Below, in pieces: positions 24,117 to 36,519 of a DNA stretch of 64,000 nt; the first letter of the stretch is position 1, and each line of letters opens with the position of its first letter. Below the pieces are notes generated by a model, which was not told where the DNA came from, made no database searches, and was given only the letters and a program-made list of their open reading frames with translations. The stretch comes from Cyathus striatus. Lineage: Eukaryota > Basidiomycota > Agaricomycetes > Agaricales > Nidulariaceae. The stretch is taken from positions 4,227,501-4,291,500 of the forward strand of contig JAOVFP010000010.1 of NCBI GenBank assembly GCA_025738555.1, in the 5' to 3' direction. A program made the translations under genes and the position numbers.

Positions 24117-24649
24117 CCTTGTGCAATAGTTCAACAATCGGTAGTGTTAAAAACAAAAATGTGACTCACATTATACATTAGAACAATGTCTTACTTTCGC
24201 CAACCTGCTTAAGGATGATCACAAATAGCTTCAGCGTCTCAGTAGGTTGATCACCGTCAAGGACAATAGCTGATCGGAAGAAGAGCCAAGGTGTGACTTG
24301 CGCAGTCGTGCACTATATGCAGCTATCTGCACCACACACAAAAACTATTGAGTATGTAGCGCCAGCATGCATGAGAGGAATGACACTTACCACCAAAAAT
24401 GGCACCTGCTTAATCCTCCGATGTTCACTTTCATCGAATAGAAGCAACAGTTTCCACAGCATTGTCGGCCTTGTTAAACGCCGATTGAAGGTTAGGGTGA
24501 AAATAATCTCTCTGATCTTCCGCAGCGCTGCTCAAGATATTCTTAGATTGACTTTCGGTCATGATTTACAATAGTACCTGCACCGCTACAGTTGGAATTT
24601 GATATGTCGAACCTTAAATATGCTCGGAGACGATATTCTGAGCGTTTAA

Positions 24650-25165
24650 GTTGCTGCTGCGCGAACAGTACGTCTACGCCCAGGTATAGTCAGTTCATAA
24701 AAAGAAATAATGGGAATTCACATACCCATCACTAACACTGCCCAACATTTGGTCCCCACCAAACATTGTACGGAACCAGTATATCTTGGGTCGGGGGGGA
24801 ATCTTTTTATCGCACTGCCTTCCGTTACTTGTGCTCATCTTCCTCGAAGATGCTGCGCGAACAGTACTTTTGTCCCCCAGTCTAAAGTTCAGTATTAGTT
24901 AACAAAAAGAGAGAATTCATGCCCATAGCGATTCGCCGTGCGCTGCCAAGCCGATGTTTGGTCCTTGCCAAACCTTGTACAAAGTCAATCGAGAGGGTTC
25001 TTTTCATTACTTCCCATTGATCTTTCGGCCTTCACTTAATCTCCTCCCACTACAGCACTTGCGTCCCCTGTTAAGTTTAGTTGACAAAAGGAAAGAAGAA
25101 TTAATATTCGTCGTGCGCTCACATTGCCCAACGCTCGAATTTGGTCCATGTAAAGCCTAACTAAG
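24650..25165. repeat. three diverged tandem repeats, about 190 bp
   Basis: Three units begin near 24650, 24845 and 25045. Each runs through gctgcgcgaacagtac (eroded in unit 3), an Asn/Lys-like acaaaa(a/g)ga block, (t/c)gtgcgct, and then (c/t)atttggtcc(t/a/c)...ccaaac. Units are clearly related but differ by substitutions and indels. No coding potential supported. Confidence 0.65.
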
Positions 25166-26306
25166 CTTTGGAATCCAAAGAACCTGTGTTTCCCAGATCG
25201 AGAGTGCTCCTACTAGTCTCATTTAGTCTCCATGTATCTTCCGCCGGCGGTTGGTATTAGAGCAAGTGATAGTCTTCAAGCTTCATCTGTGAGTTCGTAA
25301 GAAAATAGGAAGCGCATGGACGAATAGAATTTATGTCAAGACACTTTCAGCTATAAAATCCTAATGGATGTGCTGGTGAAGAGTTGGACAACAGCCACGC
25401 TATAAACGTGACACCGGAGTTACTCGCTCGACAATGATTGTGGGAATTATTGTGTAACGCACGCTCGAACTCATCAGTTCTAGACCAACTTCGAAATTGA
25501 AGTTAAAGGTTACCATAACCGTTAAGATTCTAAACAGCACAAGCATGTATTGAGCTCTATCTACAACAAGCGTATCCGTCTACACGTTAACATATATATA
25601 CAATGATCTCGGCGATCCCCCCACCAACGAGGATATCAGATACTTACATCAGACCATCAAGAAATGCGGATTCCATGCTCCACCAAGAAAGACACTTGGG
25701 AATATTACAGTTTTCCTGTCCGCGCAATGTACTTGAAATGAGCCTTAGGGCAAGACGAGGAAACAGGGCACCGCAACCCTATATTTCATACAAAGAAACT
25801 TACCAGTGGCGGTTCCTTCTGGACTTCACGTTATCACATAACAAAATTGTAAATGATTGCTTCACGTTTGTAACTTTCTCGGGCTCCCACGTAAAAAGTA
25901 TACCTAAGCGCTCGGAATTTGAATTATTTGAAACCTGATGTCTGGTACTTGGACAACTTGCAAACATTTTCAAGAACGGTAGCGACGGTGTACTAGAGGA
26001 CGACGAAAGATAAACTTGACAACTTGACTATTGATACTAGAGGTCCAAGAGATGTTCATTTCTTTCTTCCATCTTCACGGGACGTGAGGGCAAGAGAGAG
26101 AGAGAGACAGCGTAGAAGTAGAAAAAAAAAACTGAAGCACGAGGGAAACTTGAGATGATTGACCCCATCCGAAAACCTTCATCACCTGGATCCTTCAGCC
26201 CATTGACACCAACTGCGCTTCGACACCGATAACAAAGTTAGAACAAAAGAGAAATCGACGTAGGCCGCGTAGCCAAAAAGACACAAGCCAACTATGACTC
26301 ATACCT
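25166..26306. other. intergenic
   Basis: About 1.1 kb upstream of nothing on plus and 3' of the Tra2-like gene on minus. A (ga)n tract lies at 26094-26110 and a poly-A run near 26124. An open frame at 25603-25938 has no recognisable content. Confidence 0.45.
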
Positions 26307-27400
26307 TTACCAGCCTCTGGCAGCTTCGCCACCGTTACCCCCGGCAGGCGCAGGTTCATAGTCTCTGGCCCGGGCCGCTGGGCTGCTTCCTCTGGGAGGA
26401 CTCCTGGAGTAGCTTCGGCGCCGCCTGTATTCGGGGGAATAGCGGCTACGAGGAGGAGGGCTGCGACGATCACGCCAGTCACTGCGATTATCCCTGCCGT
26501 AGGGGTCTCGTTCCCTACGATCATCACGGCGGAATTCACGATCACCACCACGATGAGAATCCCGGTAGGAGTCCCTGTAGTCACCGCCGCCACCGCCACC
26601 ACCACCACGCTCCCTACGGTAGGAATCGCGATGGCCAGAGCGACGGTGTCCCATATATTCTCCCGGTGTTGGGGCATGCGGGCGATCAGTAACGGAATAG
26701 TCCACGCGGATACGGCGTCCATTCAGTTCCTGTGTGCATACGTAAGACAATGACATGGACAACAATAAATAAGGAGCACGTACAACACCATTAAGTTCTT
26801 GAATACAACGAGTGGCCTCTTCGACAGTTGACATCTTGATGAAACCGAAACCACGAGAGCGGTCAGACTGCTCACAGGGTCGAAGATAATACGTAAGCCG
26901 AAATACTCGATAGGACGAAACAGAACAGGACACACCCTTTGATCATAGACAATCGTGACTTTTTCAACACGACCGAAACGACTGAATTCCTCGTCAAGGT
27001 CACGCTCCTGTGTGCGAATGCTCAGACCGAACACTCCCAACACGTTGGAGGGATTGGGTGCCTGCTGGGACTTGTAAGTATACACATGTGGAGTACAACA
27101 AGGGATGACAGTGAACTGACAATTGGGGCATGGGGAGGCCTGCGAGGAGCGGGAGAGCGACGGGGGTAAGGACTCCTGTAGCCTCCCCCATTGGCATTGC
27201 TGCGGGCTCCTGGGCTGCGAGAGCGAGACCTGCCGCGGGGAGCAGGGTCCCTGTCTGCAGGAGGAGGGGCAGGGGAGCATTGTATGCGTCGGAGTAGGGA
27301 TCGACAGCAGCGGTAGAGGCAGAATCACCGTACTGCATAGTGGGGATGGAAGTGAGATTGGAGGGCAGAGGGGAAAACTGGAGGGGGGGTTGACTCACCA
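26307..27400 (-). CDS. Tra2-like SR-type RNA-binding protein (apparent frameshift near N-terminus)
   Basis: Splicing regulator architecture RS-RRM-RS/RGG. The RS1 segment contains RGRSRSRSPGARSNANGG. After an intron comes NPSNVLGVFGLSIRTQERDL. The RRM has RNP2 in LGVFGLS and RNP1 as RGFGFIKM, with VEKVTIVYDQ between and EEATRCIQELNG after. The RRM is followed by RIRVDYSVTDRPHAPTPGEY, a glycine run, then Arg/Asp/Ser-rich repeats ending GEAARGW. This matches transformer-2 homologues. The N-terminus is odd. The methionine frame (YGDSASTAAVDPYSDAYNAP) and the RS1 frame are offset by one base at a C run (27272-27275). Either a base is missing, or a 74-nt intron with a weak gtgatt donor connects them. 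It shares a 343-bp divergent promoter with RPL18. Confidence 0.85.
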
Positions 27401-27743
27401 TGATGGTTGTTCAACAAGAATTGTTGACGTTTGTTTGCTATCTTCTCCTATTTTGACCCCACAGGCGTCTAAGTTGTGGCGCTCAAATGAACCCCTTATA
27501 ATTCCAGTGTGCATCCAACCTCTACAGTAAAAATACAGAAACAACTGCACAATCTACGCATAGAACAGCACCACAATCCACAAGTATTTGTGTCGATTTT
27601 TGCTTTGAGGAACGAGTTTGAGAACGACAACAAGCGAAATTTCACTTTAAGCGGAGATTGAACTCAAATCCGCGACTGCACAGTTCATCAAGCCTCCTGT
27701 TCATCGAAAACAACCCCAAACACATATTCCGGCAAGAACCAAG
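27401..27743. promoter_or_regulatory. divergent promoter, Tra2-like / RPL18
   Basis: 343 bp lie between the two start codons, which point in opposite directions, so both promoters must sit here. A pyrimidine/CA-rich stretch precedes the ribosomal-protein start. No TATA box stands out. Confidence 0.6.
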
Positions 27744-28561
27744 ATGGTGAGCTCGTCGTTGCTGGCGGTCGACACGCCGTATGTCGCTGACGCTGACGCT
27801 GCCTATGCGTTTGCTAGGGTATCGATATCAGGCACCACCACGTCAAGAAGGGTAACCGTACCGCCCCCAAGAGCGAGGATCCCTACCTTCTCCTCCTCGT
27901 GAAGGTGCGTTCAAATTATATTGTCATATCTACCATTTCATATCGTTGACGATTCTTGCCAATTTACAGCTCTACCGCTTCCTCGCCCGCCGCACTGACT
28001 CCAAGTTCAACAAGGTCATTTTCCGCGTTCAAATGCACCCATGCTGAACTGTCGCGCTGATATGAACTTTGTTTATTACCAGGTCATCCTCCACCGTCTT
28101 TTCCTCTCCAAGACCAACCGCCCCCCCATTTCCCTCTCCAAGATCGCAAAGGAGACTGAGAAGACCCCCGACCGTGACTCCAAGATCATCGTCCAGGTTG
28201 GAACTGTCACCGATGACATCCGTCTCACTGAGGTTCCCAAGCTCACCATCGCCGCCCTCCGATTCACCCACGCTGCCAAGGAGCGTATCCTCAACGCCGG
28301 CGGTGAGGTCATCACCCTTGACCAGCTCGCACTCCGTTCACCCACTGGTGCCAACACCGTCCTTCTCCGCGGTGTGAAGAATTCCCGTGAGGCCAACAAG
28401 CATTTCGGTATGGGCCCCCACAAGCACAAGAAGCCTTACACCATCTCCAAGGGTCGCAAGGTACGATATGTTCGTGTTATCCTCTACTTCGCCTCTAACC
28501 TAGTGTCCATTAGGTCGAGCGTGCTCGTGGTCGCCGAAAGTCCCGCGGTTTCAAGGTCTAA
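27744..28561 (+). CDS. RPL18: 60S ribosomal protein L18 (eL18)
   Basis: Five exons give exactly 186 residues, the normal family length: 27744-27746, 27818-27904, 27970-28014, 28083-28460, 28514-28561. Exon 1 is only the start codon: ATG is followed directly by gtgagc. The protein reads [93 protein letters not shown] and ends in a basic tail [13 protein letters not shown]. Structural component of the large ribosomal subunit. Highly expressed, which fits the C-ending codon preference in its exons compared with neighbours. Confidence 0.96.
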
Positions 28562-28923
28562 ACGAAACCGCACCAAAAACATCCTTATGCGGGGAGCAAC
28601 CTTGGAGCATGACGGGGGTTCTGGCTCTGGTGGTGGTTCTGCCGGATTTCTTATGCTATATGCCAATGCTCTTACGTACTGCTACGTTGTATGCACTTCG
28701 TCCCATCTTACACGCCTTGATATCGATACGGATCGAAATTGTAAGAGCTCTAATGGTGTTTGGGATTATATGGCAACAGTTGGTGTTAGTGAGTCTTCCT
28801 CGAACGTCTTAAGTTTTCAGTGGTGCGCATGGAATAAGAAGCAGAAGTTCTTTAGAATTACAATGTGATTTTCGAAAAGGATACACTATTCACACTTTAC
28901 ATAACTAGGGAGCGTTCCTTCCT
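28562..28923. other. intergenic, convergent 3' ends
   Basis: About 360 bp between the convergent ends of RPL18 and the I9 inhibitor gene. It should hold both 3' UTRs. No gene seen. Confidence 0.6.
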
Positions 28924-29356
28924 TCATTGAATCTTCACCTCAGCATCGGGTTCTGTAAACGTGTTAATATCGTACGAGTAACGCAGTGCTCGTTGCATAC
29001 CGATATATTTAACAATGCCATCGGACTGCAAGCTCTGCAGCGACACCATGACTTCATTTGGAATGCTTGCTGCAAACGACTAGAAACAGTATTAGAGACG
29101 ACTCCACTAATCGAAATCCGGCTAACCTTGGTGAAGTCGAACTTGTGCGATACGACAGCTCCTACAAAGAGGGACGTCATTCTCACCGATTAACGTATAT
29201 CAGAAATGTGTGACGCACCCTTATCTTCGACGTCCTTCACATAGTTGTCGATTTGCTCTTGCGTAACATGATCTTCGAATCCGATAATATAGCCTTTGCG
29301 TTATCTCTGAGCTTCCCTGATCATATTAAAACACGTTGGCACTCACGATCGCCCAT
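28924..29356 (-). CDS. peptidase inhibitor I9-like protein (Pbi2 type)
   Basis: Five small exons join in phase to a 75-residue protein, the same length as the yeast vacuolar protease B inhibitor. The sequence begins MGDRYIIGFEDHVTQEQIDN. It continues VVSHKFDFTKSFAASIP and closes with LQSDGIVKYIEPDAEVKIQ. This is the subtilisin-propeptide fold (beta-alpha-beta, with the C-terminal strand that blocks the active site). No signal peptide, so it acts inside the cell, probably on a subtilase such as vacuolar proteinase B. Introns of about 45-65 bp follow MGD(C), EDKG, FTK and KYI. A longer start is unlikely: the upstream frame lacks an ATG before its stop. Confidence 0.85.
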
Positions 29357-29837
29357 TTCTGAAGTTGGCTTAGTGGCCACTGGTCGAGGTGTGGTAGAGT
29401 AGCGTGCTTTGAGAAGACGGAAGAATGAGATACGAGTGGTGGACAGAGTGGAGAGCGTAGATTTTGTAACATCAACTATCAATATAAATATGGTTTGTTA
29501 TCACAGCCTTGACGAAGTTCAGTATCGTCTGTACGGTATCATGCGCAGTAACACGCAGGCAAATATGATTCCGTCTTGTCCCCTGATTATCTTATTGCCC
29601 CATGTGAGGCGGAGTGTCAACACATGATACACTTCATACACGGCCTCGGTGCAACATAGCCGCATAGCATGAAGTACATCGAAATGCTACGAATTTGCTA
29701 CGAATACATCTTCAATTCTCATACAGTTACGTTGTACACAAATTGTTTATAGTACATATTTACAGTCCTGATGTTGCTTGCTCAAACTTATCGGCGACCG
29801 TGCTCATTCTTCACATTCTTCCACAAACCCCACCGCT
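29357..29837. other. intergenic
   Basis: About 480 bp containing the promoter side of the I9 gene and the 3' flank of the next minus-strand gene. No gene seen. Confidence 0.5.
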
Positions 29838-32768
29838 TCAGTCTTTCTCTGAGCTTCTTTGGCTCAGATGAACCCTTTTGTGTTTGAGACTTGCATTTTC
29901 GCTTTCAATTTTGACACTGTGCTCCTCCAACGACTGAGGAAACGTCTCCTCTGCCCTTCCTAGAATTGTCGTAGAGGGGTCTGTTTCGTCAGCTGGAGGT
30001 ACGATTATGTCCTCGTCCAATGTCTGTTCAGCAGCAGACGTACCGTCGTTCCCAGCAGGCACAAACTGCGGGTTTGTGTCAGGGGGGGAATATTCGTTCT
30101 CTTGGAACTGGGTGTCCCCCTGGGGCACCTGTGTCTGGGTATCCCCAGGAGCGGAAATGTGGGGAATGGGTGCGTAAAGCTTCAGTAACATCCCACCAAC
30201 CCCTTTTCTGATTTCGTCCGACATTCTACGAGATATAAGATCCAAACGCGTCTGTATGCGCTCCCTTTCTAGCGGTGGTAACTTCTGGCGCGTATCCAGG
30301 CAAGTCTTCAAGTTGGGAAAGAGGAATGTAGGATCCGGAATGGCCACTGTTAGAACGTATGAAAGTTCAATAGGTGGGCCTGTTTGTGCGGTATTAAACA
30401 ATCCATCCGATGATTGTGCGAGTCTGGAGGACAAAGGTCGTGGTTAGCAGCTCCTTAGAGACTATACCAGAAATGCGTACTGTAAAAATGCGTCACATCC
30501 CATACACAAACTCCTTGTAACACCAATCACACCAGAAATGGGCAATATGAAAGGATTGGTGGCGTAAAACATCGCAAGCTTCACTGGAGCATGCAAATAC
30601 ATCTTGCCTTCCTTCAGCATGCTGCACCATCTATTTTCAAGTATATCGAGCATCTCCGTCGGAAAGGTCCCAGCATCTGTCCTCCTCGTACATTTCCCCT
30701 CATGATGTACGTCAGCAGAACCATCTTCTTTCAATATAGCATGATCAACTGGCTCAATAATCCCGACTTCAGTCAACATCCCTACCCAGCTTCTCATGGC
30801 ATTGCACCCATACCCTAGATCCCTAGATCTGAGGACCCCTCCGCCTCCATGCACAGGTTCAACGCGAATATTGAAATGCTCCAGACCAGCTGACGCCTGA
30901 AGAAGATATTTAGTCACGGCTATCCCTGCAGTCAGATATCGAGCGAGGCGCAGCATCAGCCTAACCAGTGGACAGGTCGAAGGGATGTCAGAAGCCCTGT
31001 ATTGATAATCCAAAATAGAAGAGGGATCATCTGCGCCTGCTTCTGGTTCGTCTGGTTCATAAACTCCCGGGTATTGCAGTGTAAGATGGTTCCAAACATC
31101 TTCTAGATCGGCTATACCCCCTTCGCGATGGCGCAGACAGAGCACAGATGCCCAAACACAAAGCAGAAGTCGTTCGTGTCTTGCATCCGAAGACAATGGT
31201 TTCACTTTCCTGGGATCACTGGAATCTAAGCCATCGTTGACTGCATCCTGAACAAGCATCTTTAAGTCGTCGACCAGCTCATCAATCACGGAAGAGAGGC
31301 CCTCGGACGGCAGAAGAGACTCATCGGAGTCGAATGATAACGAGTCCGAATTGTCATCCACGTTCGTCTGCTCCCGACTGTTATCTGAAGATGGTATTTG
31401 GGGTGCAGACGAATCCGAAGGAGGGTTTGTCGCTGAAAGAGGAGGAAAATCCGTGGATTGTGGTAACGGTGGCGGCTGTGGAGGTGGTGGGCTAGCTCGG
31501 GAAGGAGGGCTTGCACTTGGCTGGTCCACTTGCTCAGTGTCAGCTCTATTTTGCCGCTGCTCATGTATGGGATCTTCTCGTTCTTTCATGGGTGACAACT
31601 CTAGTTGCTCTACCTCTGCTTTTTCTTCATCCTGAACGATGCGCTGAAGAATGATCTCTTCTCGCCGTCTTTCGATGTCCAGCAGAGGTCCCTTCATGGC
31701 CTCCCAAGCACGAATGGCGTACCGTGCAAAGGAAGCCACCATCTTAGAGAGGTAGGGTTCATGGCATCCGATAATCCGAGACAGAAGTGCACCATTTGCA
31801 AAGTCTCGGATAAGCAAGGCCTGAAAACCGAGGGCTGCTGGGCGGTTGTGCGTCGAACGTATAGTCTCTGAAGAGATAGATAATTAGTGCAAACGAAAGC
31901 AATCATGATCAAGAATATACCTCTCCATTTTTCGCCTTCGGGACCTCCTACAAAGTGCATCACACTTTCTAATACTTCACGTAATTTGCTTATTACATCT
32001 TCTTCTTCGTTAGAGGGGGAATCATCGTCCATCGCCATCCTTACAATGAAAGTGGGGAGTAGTGACGAGGGACATATTTTTGCAGGGTTCCGATGATATT
32101 CCGTGTGACCATCTTTGATAATTACCCTTGGAGGAGATTTAGATCCAGTGGACGACGGAGATGCTTCGCCACTGGACGAAGACGACAACGACGGAGTGAA
32201 AAACGACGAATCCGTAAAAGAAGGAGTGGGATGAGAACTCATCAAAGAATCCAGAATGATAGCGGTGTCTTCAGCGCTGATATCTTCGCAGCTAGCGTCC
32301 TCATCGATTTTTGGTTTCTCGAAGACCTGTGCTTCCAGGCGATCCCGCACGTCTTCCGTGTTAATAGCTTCCTGTAGTCTCTGCCTGAGGGCTGCTTCCC
32401 CTTCAGCAACTGGTCCTTGGCCATTTCCTCCATCGACGCTAGGTGAACTGTCTCCGCCAGCATGTGTCTCAATAGCCACTGAAATGCCTCTGTTCCACCC
32501 GTGACACCCAGCTAGGATAAATGAGATAGCCTGCGTAAGCTCAAATGTACGATTCTGAGATGTACTGTTACTTGGCAAAGCTACGCGTGAGTTGGCAGGC
32601 GCACGGAAAAAGGAGGATGATTGTGGCCCCGTCTCTCGGAGTATCTGTAGAGCAGATAAGCCGCTGAACAAAACACGTTGATGAAAGTAGTCATCTGCAG
32701 GAACCTGGAAACAACTTGATGAACAATTCAGAAAACATAGAAAGAATACGACATACCTTGTGAGCCAT
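29838..32768 (-). CDS. large hypothetical protein, basidiomycete type
   Basis: About 960 residues from at least four exons. It starts with MAHK|gtatgt...ttccag|VPADDYFHQRVLFSGLSALQ. A join at EKWR|gtatat...cttcag|AG gives ETIRSTHNRPAALGF, and one at AFLQ (30473-30425) enters LAQSSDGLFNTAQTG. Regions: an N-terminal helical part with RETGPQSSSFFRAPANSR; a Ser/acidic linker; a long helix-rich section (LLSRIIGCHEPYLSKMVASF, RRREEIILQRIVQDEE); a Pro/Ser-rich linker (PPPPQPPPLPQS); a folded-looking part (HERLLLCVWASVLCLRH, VRLMLRLARYLTAGIAVTKY); a weakly hydrophobic stretch (NPFILPISGVIGVTRSL); and a disordered C-terminus ending RSSEKD. I do not recognise the family and assign no function. Exon continuity makes the gene itself likely. 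Confidence 0.7.
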
Positions 32769-34261
32769 GACCACAACTCAGATGATCAGAGGAGCGATAC
32801 GAGGTACGCAAATCGCTCTTGTGTGGCCTGCGATTCACTGGTACCTCACGCGCACGAGTCACCATTCGATGTAGGATGCGCAGTATCGTCATATACAGTC
32901 TACGGCGCGGACGGCGAGCGGCAACAATTCATTTGGGTCTGGGACTCCGAGCTCCATCACCGATCGCCAGCTCTCGCTATGTTCAGAACATTTTCCATGC
33001 TGCTTACAGAGTTGCCTTCGATTTTTCTTCAATTTTTGTCAGACGTGTCCGTTGAACGACTTTCCAAGGGTTTGAGAGCTATTGTATACGTACGGTATTG
33101 GAACACGACCTGCTAGCTACCTAGGTATAGATGTACGCCGTTTGACGTGTTTTGCCTTCAATGTCGCAATTCTGAACATCGGCGACGGTCGTTGGCTCAA
33201 GTTGGCAATGGACGGTCGAATGATCTTTTAAACGCGTAGCACGTGACATGATGTCAACTATCAGCGTCCTATCCGATTCAAGTTCGTTCTTCCGAGTCGA
33301 CGTCAAACTTTCATCGAGTCGCAACTGTACCCTGGAAGTGAAGGGGATATATTTTATCCACACTACATATGAAATGTTTATACCCCTGAATATCCGGGTC
33401 GGCTTTCGTACATAGGCTTTCGTAAGTAGTACTTGTAAGTACTGACTACATGTGGCCGGGGTGATTCTAACTTTGACTCTGACGTATTCTGCCTACATGA
33501 TCTATTGGAGTCTGCAGCATCGACTACGTAGAATCTATTCACGATTCAGAGGCTGTAATCCCCACAGAGATATCTATAATGCTCTAAATTTACCTTCAAC
33601 ATGCTTCCCGAAAACTGCCTGGAAAGAGTTTTCCATATATTCTTGTGATTTCCTCTTCGTCACCCCTTTCCGTATCTTCGTACCTTTCCGTCTCTTCGCT
33701 GTACGACTCGCGATCGGATACGCAGGATGACTAGCCAGAATGTACGCGTTTTAGTCGCGTCAGAGAGGGGCTGATTTTTTCGCCCGCTGCTATAGAATGT
33801 TCTGAGAGGTTGTGGACATCGTTGATTGAAACGTCCACATACATCGACGCGTCGTCTTGGGATAGCCAGAGATAGCCAGCCAGCTGCAGCCAGGCTTCCC
33901 CATGGGCAGTACTACCCCGCTCTTTCCCCTCCTTCCCCCCATCGCGGAGGCGTGCCCCTGTTTTCAACGGTTCCTAAAAGCTTCTAAATAGTCCGGGCCG
34001 GCGATCCTACGCAAGAATCCGAGAAAAGTCCGTTGGAATGTATAACCGGTTATGGTCAACCAATCCAGGACTGTTCTCATACGCGTCTTCCCATTTTACT
34101 CTGGACAGATGGATATGCATTACAGAGCCCAAGCCACTGATGCTCTGATAGGTCAACGTTTCTTATCCTGATTTCTTATCGTGTTATATCGAGCACTTAA
34201 TCTACTTTTTCTTGCATCACTGCGGGGCAGGCGTTCCGCGCGGATGGACCTTTGAATTCAC
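32769..34261. other. intergenic
   Basis: About 1.5 kb. Short open frames only. It holds the promoters of the divergent genes on either side; repeated cgta-rich text lies near 33400-33440. Nothing else supported. Confidence 0.5.
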
Positions 34262-34268
34262 TATAAAA
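34262..34268 (+). promoter_or_regulatory. TATA box of AKR gene
   Basis: TATAAAA lies 94 bp before the start codon at 34356, followed by a CT-rich leader (ttcttcctttcttcaatcc), a common arrangement for strongly expressed fungal genes. Confidence 0.6.
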
Positions 34269-34355
34269 CCCAGGAAGGGTACATTTTCTTCGACTTCTGT
34301 GTCTTTCTTCCTTTCTTCAATCCATCCACTCATCTCTACCATCCACAACCACATC

Positions 34356-35711
<1,356 letters not shown>

Positions 35712-36519
35712 AGGGCTTCTGTAGAGATATAAAAAGATGCACTGTAACTAATACTTATACCGATAAGATATCCTTCGATGTTGTACCATCAAAAACATTT
35801 ATTCATTGCGTGATCTCAATGAGTAGGAGAACCTAAGGCTCGTCAGGGGCACTCATGGAACTTGCATATTGCCGCATGAGAAATCAAAAAATGTTGCATG
35901 TGTGTAACGTCGTATATGAACCAACGAATTGAGTGGGGTCCATAGGTTCTAGTCTTCTGTCGACAAATGGGGGAGGCTCGGCTGCACCAGCAGTTGCCGG
36001 CGGTTCTTGCTGATTCGCAGGCTCCTAAAGTGATTGCAGGCGCAAGGCGGGGGGCGCTGGTCCAATTATCATACTTAGGCGTGCTTCTGAGCTGGCGTGG
36101 CACAACCCTTTGATGACCCTGACTCGGAACAATCCGCTTCCTTCCTTATATGGTACAAATCCGTTATCGAGATAATAATACAGACTCCACTACTCTATTC
36201 CAAACCATCACTTGACACCATCTTGTCGCACTGTCATTGCTGCCGCTTCTCTTTCGTTTCGGATATCTCGCTGCCACTTCGTAAGTCTTTATTATGAATG
36301 GATTGTTACAGCTTCGGGCTGACATTGTTAATTTGGTAGACTTTTCACTACTCTAGTATTCGTCTCATCGCGCTGCCACTGCTGCCACTGTGCCACTTCT
36401 CTTTCAACTCGACTATCTTGTTGCCACCTCGTAAGTCTTTATTACGGATGGATTGTTACAGCTTCAGGCTGACGTCATTAGTTTGATAAGGGTGGTACGA
36501 GGTAGTACGGTGCCCCGCC
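35712..36519. other. intergenic with a duplicated segment
   Basis: About 800 bp. The 3' part carries the direct duplication listed separately (36224-36490) and probably the 5' leader of the coiled-coil gene. No gene seen. Confidence 0.5.
36224..36490. repeat. direct duplication, about 130 bp x 2
   Basis: Copies at about 36224-36340 and 36368-36490 share cgtaagtctttatta, ggatggattgttacagcttc and gctgac(a/g)t. Each copy contains a good 5' splice site (tcgtaagt) and an acceptor-like ttacag, so the duplication may have doubled a leader exon/intron unit. Confidence 0.8.

Noticed and set aside
28029..28429. Antisense frames inside RPL18
   Set aside because: Same cause: biased codons of a ribosomal protein gene.
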